Source: Symsagittifera roscoffensis (taxonomy: Eukaryota; Xenacoelomorpha; Acoela; Convolutidae). Taken from it: a stretch of 64,000 nucleotides of DNA. The position numbers were made by a program, and so were the translations under genes. Positions 33,050-45,200 of this stretch are shown piece by piece. How positions within the stretch are numbered: the stretch's first letter is position 1; every line of letters starts with the position of its first letter. The notes under the pieces are model-generated. The model had not been told where the DNA came from. It ran no database searches and was given only the letters and a program-made list of their open reading frames with translations. The stretch lies in contig NC_087062.1 in the NCBI RefSeq assembly GCF_963678635.1, positions 12,754,670 to 12,818,669 on the forward strand, read 5' to 3'.

Positions 33050-33860
33050 TCAGACCCGGTAGTGATTTTTTTTATCTTTGGCGACTATTCTTTGCGCAAG
33101 GGAAACTCGATTCACTTGTTTTGTCGCTCGTCTCGGTTTTATCATTCTCTGTTTCCGGAAGTTTGCAATTATGGTGGCGAATTTGGTGTGTCGGAGGTCT
33201 CCTGCTACCGCTGACGACACTCTCCTGGGCCTCTTTGCCTTCTGTCTGCGGATTGGTCTTAAACGACCAAGCGGAATTCTGTTGAGAGGCGCGAATTTGT
33301 TCAATAATCTTCTGAAGCTTTCATCCATTATGGGTTCTTCCATAGCATTCGACATATCCAAAAATGAAAGATTTTTACAAGTTAATGATCCGCTGGTGCC
33401 CAAGTTATGTTGACAATATGGCACAGATGGGTTTGATATTTTACAGATAGATACAGGAGAGGACTGTGTTTTGTTACAGGATATGCGAGAATGCTCAGGA
33501 ACTCTGCCAGAGCATTGAGTACGATATTTCGGATCTGATTGGTTCCCGTTTGTGCAAAAGTTAACTGCGCCCTCTCGCGGAGGATGTACTTTATGTAGTT
33601 TTCTTGATTCTGATTGGTTCAAATCTGTGCATAAAATAACCGCGCCCTCTCGCGGCGAGTATCCATAAAACCGGTTACTCGATTGTGATTGGCTCGATTC
33701 TGTGTACAAATTGTACAAATCGGTGACGCCCTCTCGCGGTGTGGATCCATAATGAAGCTTGCTGAGCTGTAATTGGATGAGGTTTGTGCAAAAATCAGTG
33801 GCGCCCTCTCGCGGTGTGAATTGGCCTTCTTTTCTGAATGGTTTAAATTACTGGTTAAAA
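33050..33860 (-). pseudogene. pol: RNase H-integrase linker of Ty3/gypsy copy 3, with PREGA repeats
   Basis: A long open stretch on the minus strand (from about 33850 to 33050) fills the linker position. Its N-terminal part has four in-frame repeats of 25-28 residues, each beginning TPREGA, TPREGV, SPREGA or PPREGA and followed by a spacer such as VNFCTNGNQS. The C-terminal part is very basic (RLRPIRRQKAKRPRRV). Nothing comparable is seen in the linkers of copies 1 and 2. This stretch has stayed open while the surrounding pol has decayed. Confidence 0.7.
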
Positions 33861-33882
33861 CCCTGTCGCCTTCTTGTGGTTT
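33560..33882 (-). repeat. tandem repeat, ~75-bp unit with GCGCCCTCTCGCGG core
   Basis: Cores lie at 33567, 33642, 33726 and 33801 (exact or one change), with a degenerate one at 33866. Spacing is 75, 84, 75 and 65 bases. Between them is a GATTGG...TGTGCA-like phrase. The first three spacings are multiples of three or close to unit length, and the repeats are in frame in the linker protein. Confidence 0.85.
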
Positions 33883-34098
33883 TATACTATTGTTGGAGTT
33901 CTTGGTCTAGAAAAACCAATCTATGTACCAGAAATTGTTTATACAAGGGTTGCTTTTTGATACATCCTGTTCAAAAACCGAACTAAATACATTATTACAC
34001 TCTTTGTTGTCAAACTTTTCGATTATTGAGCAAACGGAAAAGAAATTTTGAATCGATTTCACAACAAACTATTCATCGGAACTTGACGGTTGGGGGCT

Positions 34099-34580
34099 TC
34101 AAATGTTGGGTGACATAATAAATAATCGACTATACCTAGCTTTTTCCCGACAAAATGTGTGGTTTGAAATCAAAAGCAATTGCCTGTCTGCCCATCTGGT
34201 CAGTCGGGATTGATAGGATTTATTACCTCGGTTTGACTGGAACTCTGAGATGATGGCTTTGTGGTCGGTTAATACCTCAAATCTTTTCCCCAGTAAAAGG
34301 TTCAGGAAAGGTTCGCTTGACCATACTCTGGCAAGTAATTCTAATTCATTAGTGCTGTATTTCCTTTCCTGGTTATTCAAAAATCAAGAAGCAAATGATA
34401 TTGGGAGCCAGTAATCATCTGGTAATTCCCGTTCTAAGGCTGCGCCTAGTCTACTGTGACTAGGGTCGCATTTCACCCTGGAATTCATCTTTTGGTCGTA
34501 ATAATACATTTTTGTGATGTTTGAGATTAGATTGAGTGCGTCTTCGAAAGCCTTTTGTTGTTCTGCTCCCCACACGAATT
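34099..34580 (-). pseudogene. pol: RNase H of Ty3/gypsy copy 3
   Basis: Landmarks are VKCDPSHSRLGAALERE (catalytic Asp kept), KYSTNELELLARVW, LTDHKAIISEF and SYQSRLTRWADRQLL. At least one frameshift separates the parts (near 34383). Confidence 0.85.
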
Positions 34581-35780
34581 TTTTGTTTATTGCTCATTTT
34601 GACGAAGATTTGAATTGTTTGGTCAGAGTATAAAGGTTTGGTAGGAGTTTCTGTAGGTGGGTGAGGACTCATATAAAGGAACGAAGTTGTTTTAAAGTGT
34701 GGGGTGGTTTAAGTTCTAAGAGTGCCTGTACGTTTGTGAATTTGGGTGGGTACCCGGTTTCGCAAATGTCGAAACCTAACCATGATATGCTTCTTACAGA
34801 AAATTCTCACTTTGATAATTTCAGAGCAAAACCATCTCTGTCTAGTTCATGGAAGACGTTTTTGACATTTTTGTTGTGGTTTTCAATAGATCTTTTCAAA
34901 AAACTTAGTTTATCGTCTAGAAAACAAATGTTTCCCTTGATATTTTGAAGAGTGTTGTCCATTGCCTATTGAAATTCTTTGAGCATTCATTTGAGGTCGT
35001 AAAATCTGGTTTTAAAACGATAGGTACCTGTTTGTTCTCTGCATATGATACTAAAGTTGCAGTGACTACTGACAAGATTGCTAAGTAAAAGTTGGCTAAA
35101 AGCATATTTTAGGTCAAGTGATGTAAGCCAACTTTGCCCGGCACATCCGCATTGATGATTTGCGCGGCAACATCGAATTGTTCCAGACGTCTAGGCATTT
35201 GTTATTGGCTTTTGAATATCTGGGCGTTCATTGGCTTTGCGTCTATTGCTATTTTTATGGAGCCGTCTTTTTTTAGCTGTTATAACTACCGGTGCTACAA
35301 AATGATTGCTAGTACATTTATTCAGCTTTAGGATATGTCATTCTTTGCTGAGGTTCTAATTTTCAGTGTCTACTTTGTCTTGGATATGTATTGGTACTCT
35401 CCGACCCTTTTCTTGGATTGGGACCAAAGGGTCCTTGAATACCGAATGTACCCGGTGTTTTTTCGATCTGCCCTGTCTAGTGAACGCATCTTTGAACTTA
35501 CATCTTTGAACGCATCTGTTCATAAAATACATTCGCCACCTGTCTGATTCGGTTGATGGAGACGAAACCATGAGCTTCGCTGCAATGATCTGCCACTCTA
35601 GTGAAGCAACATCTGCCAAAAAAGTGTCAACTAATTTGATAGATCTTCTATTGTAATCTACATAATGAGTGTCGATAGGCGTTTCCGAAATTGACAATAG
35701 TATGCGCCCGACTTGACCAGTATATCTGCGGTTTTCTTGTTTATAAAAGATGCTGGGCTACCCGTAACTACGGTGGCCTT
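34581..35780 (-). pseudogene. pol: protease-RT spacer and reverse transcriptase of Ty3/gypsy copy 3 (heavily decayed)
   Basis: The spacer is recognisable as DPLVPIQEKGRRVPIHIQDK (35356-35450). RT is visible only as short scattered phrases in several frames, such as the equivalents of YAFSQLLLS and CNFSI near 35060. The active-site region is too broken to read. Confidence 0.65.
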
Positions 35781-36193
35781 CAATAATGTTTTTTTTTTCT
35801 CAGTGTGATCTGTATACATCTGGTTTTCCCAGTAGCAGATTTGATGACTTCTAGTTTTTGACTAAATATTCCGGTTCTTTGTTTCTGATGGGTAGGTAGG
35901 TCCCTTGGTGAGATGTTCAGAACCGAATACTCCGGCTCGTTTTTCGAAGTAATAGAATCGCATTCCTCGTCTGCTGCGATTTCCGAGTCAGCATCCACTA
36001 CTCCTACCTGGTTCCTGGAATTGCAGCAATTGACAATGGCCCTTCTCTGGGCATGGAAGTTTATGGTTTGGGGAGAATTCCTTCCCACAAAAATAACATG
36101 TTTTGCTTTCTCTTTAATGGTTTTGTTTTTGCCGGTTGTTGAATTTTCCTCTGGAACTTTGTGCTCAATTTGTTCTGGATGACAATTGCACAC
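35780..36193 (-). pseudogene. gag: nucleocapsid and protease start of Ty3/gypsy copy 3
   Basis: The stretch HVIFVGRNSPQTINFHAQRR then IVNCCNSRNQ corresponds to the zinc-knuckle region of copies 1 and 2, with most cysteines lost. It is followed by an acidic part (DADSEIAADEECDSI). The protein match ends at the palindrome at 36181. Confidence 0.6.
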
Positions 36194-36273
36194 CGAATCT
36201 GAAATTGTATAAATCCTTAGCTTTTCAAAAAAACTAAGGATTTATACAAATTCAGATTCGGTGTGCAGTTGTC
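36181..36273. repeat. palindrome with 40-bp arms at the truncation point of Ty3/gypsy copy 3
   Basis: The left arm 36181-36220 (GACAATTGCACACCGAATCT...) and right arm 36234-36273 (ending ...GGTGTGCAGTTGTC) pair at 38 of 40 positions around a 13-base A-rich loop. The left arm is element sequence. The right arm is its inverted copy, after which element homology stops. Confidence 0.9.
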
Positions 36274-36328
36274 TTTTTTATTCAGTGAAATAAAATTTTT
36301 TCTTTCTTTCTACCGCTAAGTAATTTTA

Positions 36329-36862
36329 GTTCCGACTTTCGATACAAAAGTAACGGAATATTTGTGCTCGGGTGGGTTTTCTTTTTCTTCAGACAAATTT
36401 CGACTTTTTAACTTGCCATTTTGACGGAATTTTTTTTATTTCATTCGAAAAGTATTGTTGTCCTGAGCTCAAATTTTAAAAGATATTTTACCTGTGATCA
36501 TTTTTCGTAAAGTTATTGCGGTTTAAAGATTGCCATTTTGGCCAACTTTGGACAATTAACGCGCGATATATTTCGCGCTATTAACGCGTAAGCGGAGATT
36601 TAACCCGTCTTAGAAATCGTTCCAACTTGGTTGAAAGAAGCTTATTTGCCATAATTGATTTGTTACAAGGAGCGAAATCTATCCTTTTGTACTTTATATG
36701 GCGTGTGGGGGGATGGTTTTCATAAAAGTTTTCAAGTTTTAGAAAGAAAAAAAATTTCTTTTGTTTCATTTCATTTATTTTTTAAATGTTATTACTGCTC
36801 CATAAACCTTAAAAGGCAGTCGGAACATTCAGGGCTTTGCCCTGATATGAGCAGTCTTGTTT
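36329..36862 (+). mobile_element. hairpin-bearing Helentron/HINE-like element, copy 3
   Basis: The start is GTTCCGACTTTCGATACAAA. The middle has GACAATTAACGCGCGATATA and TTTCGCGC. The end is GCAGTCGGAACATTCAGGGC, a hairpin with slightly changed partner (TTTGCCCTGA), and GAGCAGTCTTGTTT. About 534 bp, no coding capacity. Confidence 0.85.
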
Positions 36863-38427
36863 AGTTTTTCAGATGGATTTGCTATAATAAAGAGTGAAAC
36901 AAATGTTGAATTGCCTTTAGTTTGCTACCAGAATTGTTAGAAACAAACGTTAAACTGATTTCATCTAATTTGTTAACCAGCAAAGATGAAAAATTCATTG
37001 AAGAAGAAAATTGACAGCGCACTGTTTTAAGGAATTGCAGTTTTAAGGAATTGCATGAAGTTTTTCATTCACTTTTTTGCAATGGCGTCTCTGGTTAGAG
37101 CAAAAAGCAAAACAATTTAATCAAAGGTCAGACTCTATAGGATTTTATTTCACGGAATGCGGAGGAAAAATGGCGTAGGATGTCTTTTTAACGATCCTTT
37201 TGAATGCCTATAGAAAACTTGCAGGAGCTGAAATGAGTACCATTTTAGAGTTTTTTCAGCCGTGAAAACGTCTCAGTTTTGAGAAAAATATATCTCTAGA
37301 GTGTTTCCATTCTGAGTACTTCCACGTAAATTTACTTAAAAATGACACTCAAAAAAGCTTTTATTCAATTTTTACTTATTTTAGGTTTTATAAATCTCCA
37401 CTTCATTTTACTGGTTTAAATATTGAAGTAATTTTTTGAAAAATTCAACGGGAAGTTAAAGAAAAAAGAACAATAATCTGATGTTTTTTTTTATAAATAA
37501 AATTTGTACTTAGCTCATCAAATGAGCTATTTACAGAGTATTCGTCTAGTTAAGTTTTGTGCTTCTGATATTTTAGCACAAAACCATCACAAAAATTGTG
37601 TTTTCTGCCTCAAATTTTTTTTCATTTGTGATTCAGTTGACGTTTAAAAACAATCCGATGAAAAATTGTAGCAGAATGCGCTTTTTTTGATTGAAATAAA
37701 AACAATTTTTAGTCCTCTCATCGTGCAGAAATGCTATCGAGATAATCAGAGGTAAAGTCTATAATTGAATTGAAATGAAGTAAATTGAAACCTTTGCTCT
37801 TTAAAAAGATACCCTTATTTTTTCTCTTGGGCATGAGTGGATCAAAGAAAAAACGTCGGAAACTAAGTCAACCTCATTGTTATTTGGCAAATTGATATTC
37901 TGAGGCCTTCGAACACATAAAAAGACGAAGTGTCTCAAACAGTTTGGGTTAAAACATGTACATTTCTCACAGAAATCAACCATTTAATCTTTTCTCTTGC
38001 ATAGATTTTTGAAATTGGCTCTGTCTGAAATGAGCATTTAGTTCAGCGGTACTCAAACAACGGCTTTCAAAACTGTTGAAAAGCAATGTTGCAGCGTTTT
38101 TGGATCAAACTTTGCTTTCGATTTTTTTGACTGTTCGAGTTGATGCTTATCAAAGTCAAAGAAACCTTTTTCAAAATCCAAAGTGTCTACCAATTAAATT
38201 GGTTATTCTATTAAGGTCTGAAAGATAATAACTAAGACGGATCATTTCTCGCCCAAGACCATCGAGTTAAAAAGTATAAGACAAGAAGCCAAAACTCAAC
38301 TGCAATCCGGCAGTGACAAAAAAAATCAAAACAGATGATCTACAGAAAATTGAACAGATATCAGATCTGTTGAAATTTTATATTGTAAGACTACGATTAT
38401 CAGATTTAAATAATCGATTACAACTTA
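36863..38427. other. noncoding stretch
   Basis: AT-rich, with only short spurious frames. No gene or repeat can be supported. Confidence 0.4.
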
Positions 38428-38948
38428 TTGTTCCGACTTTCGATACGAAAGTAACGGAATATTTGTGCTCGGGGTGGGTTTTTTTTCTTCAGACAAATTT
38501 CGACTTTTTAACTAGCCATTTTTGACGGAATTTTTTAATCATTCGAAAGCTATTGTTGTCTTGAGCTTGAATTTGAAAAGATATTTTACCTGTGATCATT
38601 TTTCATAAAGTTATGGGGGTTAAAGATTGCCATATTGGCCAATTTGGGACAATTAGCGCGCGATAAATTTCGCGCTATTAACGCGTAAGCGAGATTTAAT
38701 CCGTCTTAGAAATCGTTCAAAATTGGTTCAAGGATACTTTTATGCCATAATTGATTTGTTAATAGGCGCAAAATCTATCACTTTGTACCTAATATGACGT
38801 GTTGGGGGATGTTTTCACATAAAATCTCAAATTTTTTCAATTTTTTTTTCTATTTTAAATTGAAATTTTTCATGTTATTAATGCTCCATAGACCCTAAAA
38901 GGCAGTCGGAACATTCAGGGCTTCGCCCTGATACGAGCAGTCTTGTTT
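38428..38948 (+). mobile_element. hairpin-bearing Helentron/HINE-like element, copy 4
   Basis: It begins TTGTTCCGACTTTCGATACG and ends GAGCAGTCTTGTTT. All three stem-loops are present: ACTTTCG/CGAAAGT at the left, GCGCGA/TCGCGC in the middle (here with a substituted loop), and TCAGGGC/GCCCTGA at the right. TGTTCCGACT near the start is inverted as AGTCGGAACA before the right hairpin. Confidence 0.87.
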
Positions 38949-39020
38949 TGTTTCGAAAACTTTTGTAATATTCATCTTCATTACATGATCATTACCAAAT
39001 ACATGATCATTACAGATTAT

Positions 39021-39550
39021 TATTCCGACTTTCGATAGAAAGTAACGGAGTATTTGTGCTCGGGGTGGGGTTTTTTTTTCTTCAGACAAATTTCGACTTT
39101 TTAACTAGCCATTTTTGACGGATTTTTTTTTTCATTCAAAAAGTATTGTTGTCCTGAGCTCAAATTTTAAAAGATATTTTACCTGTGATCATTTTTCGTA
39201 AAGTTACAGGGGTTTAAAGATTGTCATTTTGGCCCATTTGGGACAATTAGCGCGCGATATATTTCGCGCTATTAACGCGTAAGCGGAGATTTAACCCGTC
39301 TTAGAAATCGTTCCAACTTGGTTGAAAGAAGCTTAATTGCCATAATTGATTTGTTACAAGGAGCGAAATCTATCCTTTTGTACTTTATATGGCGTGTGGG
39401 GGGATGGTTTTCATAAAAAACTTCAAATTTTAGAAAAAAAATTTTCATTACTGCTCCTTAAATAGCATCTTAAATGTTATTACTGCTCCATAGACATTAA
39501 AAGGCGGTCGGAACACTCAGGGCTTCGCCCTGATACGAGCAGTCTTGTTT
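39021..39550 (+). mobile_element. hairpin-bearing Helentron/HINE-like element, copy 5
   Basis: It has the same orientation as copy 4 and lies 72 bases downstream. It starts TATTCCGACTTTCGATAGAA and ends GAGCAGTCTTGTTT with an intact right hairpin. The middle hairpin is intact (GCGCGATATATTTCGCGC). Confidence 0.87.
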
Positions 39551-40860
39551 AAGCTTTATATCTAAAAACTTTATACCGATTATAAACAGATTATATACTC
39601 ACTCTTTGAACATACTCGCTCATCCGATAATTAGACTATACTGAAATTATTTTAAAATGTGATATAGTAAAATTATAATGTAAGCTTTTCAATTATTTTT
39701 TTGAGCTGTTTGTTCTGAAAAATTTTTTTAAAATGATTAATGTTGAAATATCTTGCAGCAAAAACTAATTGTCTTGAGGTGTTTTTTCGAACTTTTTGTT
39801 GTGTTGTTTCACAAAAATTGCGCTGAAAAAGTTGATCTTATGATGGGTATTTGAAGAAGTTTTGCGGGAGCCCTTAGTTTGCAAAATATTAGAGCGATCT
39901 TTCGAAACTTGCAGTTTGCGAGCAAGAAATCTCCTCATTTGAGTTCAGCGCATGATAACACTCAGAACGATTTTTACCGATAGCAAAACTTTGCAAAAAA
40001 AATGTGAAAAAAACTTTTAATAAAAGTTTTGGACGTTCACAACTGAAATTTTTACAACCCTTATAGTTTTTAGACAACAAAATCAAATTTGTTTAGTTTT
40101 ATAGATGTTTCATACAGATTGTCTATAAATTATCTACAGATTATAAGCGACTATCTACAGTTTTATTATATGAAGTATACATACTGAGGATAACCGAGGA
40201 TAACTTTTTTTGCACTCTGCCGGAAATCGAAATGATGACGTCTAAAAAATAATTGATCAACGAGAGAAACAGTGAATTGATTTCTCTTTCAAATTTTTTC
40301 AAGTTCAGTTCAAAAATTAATCAGTTATAAAAACTGTGTTCAATAGTTTAGGCAATTACTAATTTAGTCAAAAAATTGAACTAAACAGGTTCAGACGTTG
40401 ATGCAGCAAGCGGCAATGTTATCCTTCCGTATTAATTCACAGTTCCTCATTGATATTGACTTGGTATTTCAAACACTAAATACCACTGAACCTAAATACT
40501 TTTTCTAAAAAAATTTTAAAGGAATGCTTTGTTAATATAATTTTTTTTTGTAAAAAAAGAGGTTTTACAAATAGATTTACACACTTTTTTTCACAAAAAT
40601 CTTGACCATTCTAGAGTCCAATAATGCAGTCAGTTTTTACACATTTGTTCAGTTTTTGTAAACCTCGGGTGGTAACAAAGTTTTATTTGCCAATTTGTCC
40701 ATTTTTTCAAAAGAACGAAGTTTTTAGCTATTGCTGATAAATTTGCGAACGGTTCATTGGTCCCTTTCTAGCGCTCTTGTAATCTCAGTTCTAAACACTT
40801 TTTCAAAAAAAATTGGCTATTTTTTCTATAGTTATCCAAGTGGCATGTGCATGTAAGGTA
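39551..40860. other. noncoding stretch
   Basis: AT-rich. Neither genes nor repeats can be supported. Confidence 0.4.
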
Positions 40861-40982
40861 CATGCATTCAAATCAGCTAACTGAGAAAAATGAATTTGGC
40901 CAGAAATTTATATTGAGTTGTCTAAACCAATGACTTGCCTTCAGTTTACAGCTCTACTGGAACTATTTCTAATAAAATAAAA
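40861..40982 (+). repeat. boundary repeat, first copy
   Basis: TACATGCATTCAAATCAGC through ACTGGAACTATTTCTAATAA. Related copies lie at about 48375-48496 and 58115-58237. This copy differs from the other two at several positions (ATGCATTC against ATGTATTC; AATTTATATTGAG against AAGTTATATTTAG). Confidence 0.9.
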
Positions 40983-41430
40983 TTTTATTTGGTTTGTTGA
41001 AAATTAACCACTTCCTTGGACAGAGTTCAATTTTGCACTAAATTGTTTAAAAACACTTTTACAAAACTAATCAGTGGAAAAAAAATTAAAACTCACCCAT
41101 TGTCATTGAAAAATCAAGAAGAATGTTCAATCTTTGTTTCACTAAAAAGTCTCTTTTGATCAATTTGTGCTGAGTAAGTGTTTGGCAGCTTTTAGATTAA
41201 ATTATATCAAATTCATGTAGTCAAACATAGATGACAGTGGAATGAAATGGTGTCTGAAATTGGTATAAATAATATATATTTAGCTTTCCGACAGCAACTT
41301 TCATTCAGCAAATTTATTTAAAGCTCTACAAAAAAAATTAGCCCTGATTTTATTAGGCTTTTTTCTTGCAGTTATTGATTGATTTCTTGTTCCGACAATT
41401 TGAACAATGTGGATGAATTTTGTTTTCGGG

Positions 41431-41622
41431 CAGGCGCGGATCTAGGAAATAGAATAGATTGGCGCAGAAGGCGCCTTTAGAAAAGATTTAAGGTCAGTCA
41501 CCCAAAAATGCATATCTCAAAATAGTACAAAGGGGGCCCTTTCGGTCGGCAGGGGTTCGAATCCCTGAAAAAGAGGAAACGCTTACCAACCCCCCCCCCC
41601 CCCCCCATAAATCCGCTACTGT
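41431..41622. mobile_element. hAT-type MITE in unit A
   Basis: Ends are CAGGCGCGGATCTAGG and ATAAATCCGCTACTG. The flanks TTTTCGGG and TATTCGGG form a near-perfect 8-bp target duplication. It has a C run of about 19 before the right end, which is much shorter in the unit B copy. GGTTCGAATCC inside is not a tRNA box. Confidence 0.8.
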
Positions 41623-42233
41623 ATTCGGGTGTGTTTTTGTACTTTTTTTGTTTACACAAGATTTTAAAAACATTTGAAGTGTTGAGAAAATGATTATTTG
41701 GGTGTGTTTTAGTTTTTTCTTTATTTTCCTTATTGTTTTCCACGCAATATCAGGTACCACAAACAATCAATCGGAATGATTCGAGCGATATATCATATTG
41801 AAGTCCTTTTAGTCGTGATAAGAACGACATTAAACATTTTGAAAAACTTTTCTCCGTGTCGAGAAAAACCGGTTTAAACTTGTTGATTTTTGGACTAATT
41901 GTGACCCTTTAGCTAATATCACATACTTAAAAGAGACAGAATCATTATAAACACTGGTTTTAAGCAAATACTGCAAAAAATTTGTGTGAAGTTTTTTTAA
42001 ATTGCTTTTTTTGATGATTAGCTACTTTTTTAAAAGTTTAAAATTTTGCAAAAATATATTACCAACTAAAACTATTTCAAAATTATGTTTAGCTAAATAC
42101 AACCGAGGCCAAATCCACACTTGTCAGGTTATGTATACATATATATTTACATTTTACGCAACTTTTGAAAAAACACGTTTTAAGATACATAGTATGTTTT
42201 GTGCAAAAAATTGGAGAAATTATAGTGTTCTAA

Positions 42234-45200
42234 CTAAAAAAAAATTCTGATAAAGATACGCAAACTGCATAAAAGTATAAACTTTGAAGCAAGTTTATCC
42301 ACATTGCTGTAGATATAGATAACTCTGACATTATTCTGCGAAAAGTAATCGTAATTTTCTGGCAGCAAACTTTCAGATTCGATTTCCCTTTGGGGTGATT
42401 TTGTTGTCGTATACGACAGAAGCTCGGTTTCTGCAAGCCCATTGGTCAACGAGGCCATATATTCCAGCTGATCGAAGCTCATTCGGGTCAAGTGATCGTT
42501 GGATAGTTTTGTAATTTGCTCGACTGAAAAACGTTTGAGATTCGGTTCGATTACTTCGGTAAAACTCAGTTTGTTGACTATTTCTGGTTTAACTGCCTGC
42601 AATGCCAACTTACTCGAACTTTTAAGCCAACGTGGATTAAGATAAGGAACTAGATTTCCCAGTTTTGTGATAACCAAAGGAGTTATATTCATTCCTGGAA
42701 ATCGAAAAAGGTCAACAGCTAGATTGGCGAAATTTGAATAAAATCTATCGGAACAAGTCGTTAGTTGACCTATGATGGGAATACTCTTTCGTAATTGGTC
42801 AACCGACTCGAAATAAGATTTGATTGCGTTGTTGTGTGTCTCCGTTGGTAATTCGCACATAAGGTTTCCAAAAATCGAAACTTTCCACATGTTTAGAGGA
42901 CCAACTGCTTCATATACCCGAGAGAAATCATTGGAGTCGAAAAGAAATCCTTCAACTTTCCCAATAGATTCCAGAACCTCAAAACTTCGAGGATTTTTGT
43001 CGGTTACCAAGTTCAAGATACTATTTACACTGATGTTTGTGAACGGAAGAACATGAGCTGATTTAATAACTTGTTCATGTGTGATTTCAGCATCCGCCGG
43101 GAAAATAGTTTCAGCGATTTCCGTTAAAACTTCATTTTTGAAGAATTTTTGGTGTTCTTTGATGAAAATCGAGCATCGCTCTAAATCGCATTTGCTCGAA
43201 AATTTTTGAAATTCTGACGCTTCTAAGAAACTGTTGCCCCAAGTTAGGCTTCGAATTACCGGGCAAGTTAGGAATTTATCGGACCCTGACTTGCAAAGAG
43301 ATTCCAAGCCTGCAATAGAATTTGATCGAATGGTTTGGGTAACCAGACCTGACACAATTTTTGCACATTCACTTTGATTTTTACTCAATTCATTTTCTTT
43401 TCCAAGCTCATTAAGAACTTTTAAAAACGCCGATAAAAAGTATTCTTTCTGAAGATAAAGTCGCTCTGTTGAGTTATGGTCGAATTTGAAAACTGAGCAA
43501 AAATTCGCGCCCAAATCTTCGACTTTTTTTGGCGTGATGAAAACAAAGTGAAATTTGTCTTGAATTACTCCAGCAGTTTTTTGGTCGATTTCACATTTGC
43601 TGAAGTAGATTAATCCGTTGCTAAGCAGTTCGTACGACATTTCATTGACAGTTTTTATCGCAACGTAACATAAAAGATGTCTCAAATTGTCGACATCTTT
43701 TTGTGTCATTGGTTCATGCAATGATCGTTTGGATGGCGCTCGCTCACAGTTATTCATATAAACCTTGGCTAACATTCTAAGTCGAGGCGTCGGCAGTTCA
43801 AGTAGGTATTCGTCCTTCACCCGACTGAAAATATTATGACAGGCTAGTTTGTTCACTCCTTCCCACTCGTTTTCCTCGAATTCTAGAAACATTTCAGCAG
43901 GCATGAAAAAGATATCTTGATAGGGCAGCAATTGAATTGTAAAATCAGGTAAGACATTCAACTTTTTGAAATTTTCTCGAAACATTTTTGCTGCAAACTG
44001 CGCTTGTGATCTTGTGAACTGAGTTTTCCGCGAGCCGTAGATGCGTAAAATGTCAATTTGGTCCACGAGCGAAAGTTCATTTAGGTCATCAAAGTCCATA
44101 CCCAAAATTGTGGAACCAATGTCTTCCGCTATTTTTGGGGTCAGTCGATAAGTTTGCGTGTAAATCTCAGATTGAAATATAGGATCTTCGATTTCGTCGA
44201 CGGGTAGTTCGGCTTTTGATATGAAGTGTTGTGTTTCTAATATGCCTAAATAAGGTACTAAGTTTGAAGGCAGTGCCGTAATTGACAAGTCATTTGCTAT
44301 TTTATCAGCTATTATCAGTTTCTGTGTATGCGTTGCTGCTTGCAGAAAAACAGGGCACTTTTCAACCAACTGCAAAAATATTTGACTTGGTAGGGATTCG
44401 AACTCAGTTAGGGGAATTCCCGATGCCAGCTCACATAAGTTTAAAGCTACTTCCTCTCGCGTCTGTTGAGGCTTCGTCGACGTGTAGGTATCTGCGATAA
44501 ACTGAATCATTTCGTGCGGTAATGCATCTAGATTGTAAGTCTTGTCCTCTATAACGTATTCAATTTGCGAAACCAATCCGTGTTGTTTTATGTCTTCAGG
44601 AGTTACTACCGAGAGAAGTTGACCCAAAGGGTAATGACTTCTGTGCCTATCCATAGAGTAACTCACAAAATTATCTTCTAAAACTTGTATCAAAAACGGG
44701 TTCTGTGAGGCATCAAATTTCAAGTTATTTGGTACGTTCAGCAAGCGGGATGCTAATTGAACAAAATCATTGATTCTAATTAATGATACCTTTGAACCTA
44801 TATTAGCTAATCTGCCTAACTCACTGTGATACGTGCGCAAATTTGATTCGATCGCCCAATTAACCGAATCGGTCAAAGAGTCGACCGTTTCCTTCTGACT
44901 CTCGGGTTTCAAAGAGTCTAAATTATCCAAGATTAGTTCTTTCCAATTCTTAATTATATTTTCTGTTTCGTACGGTGAAATACAATGCAGCCAAGGTTCC
45001 AAATCTGCTGGAACGAGACGAAAAGTTAGATCTTGTTTTTGAATCTGCCCCAGAAGATTCAAAACATATCGACATAATCCGTCGTCTCGAGTTTCAAGAG
45101 TCGCCAAAGAGCTGACAAGTCGCATCAAATGAGTCGTGAGTAATTGATTGTCGTAAAGCCACTGCAACTCGATTTCCGTTGCTCCTCGCGCGAAATCTGA

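Larger units (their letters stand above)
30756..36220 (-). mobile_element. Ty3/gypsy LTR retrotransposon, copy 3 (old, truncated)
   Basis: On the minus strand the order is nucleocapsid remnant, protease-RT spacer, RT, RNase H, linker with repeats, integrase and long tail. Most frames are broken many times, so it is older than copies 1 and 2. A polypurine tract (GAAAGGGGGAA, complement of about 30757-30768) marks the inner border of a 3' LTR that would start TGGGATACGG. The 5' side is cut at the palindrome at 36181-36273. Most of gag and the 5' LTR are absent. Confidence 0.88.

Noticed and set aside
33560-33882. Regularly spaced GC-rich repeats resembling a CRISPR array
   Set aside because: The spacers resemble each other, the repeats are in a protein frame of a retrotransposon, and the genome is animal.
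41560-41580. GGTTCGAATCC, a perfect tRNA B box
   Set aside because: It lies inside a hAT-type MITE, other copies have GGGTCGAATC, and no A box or tRNA fold surrounds it.
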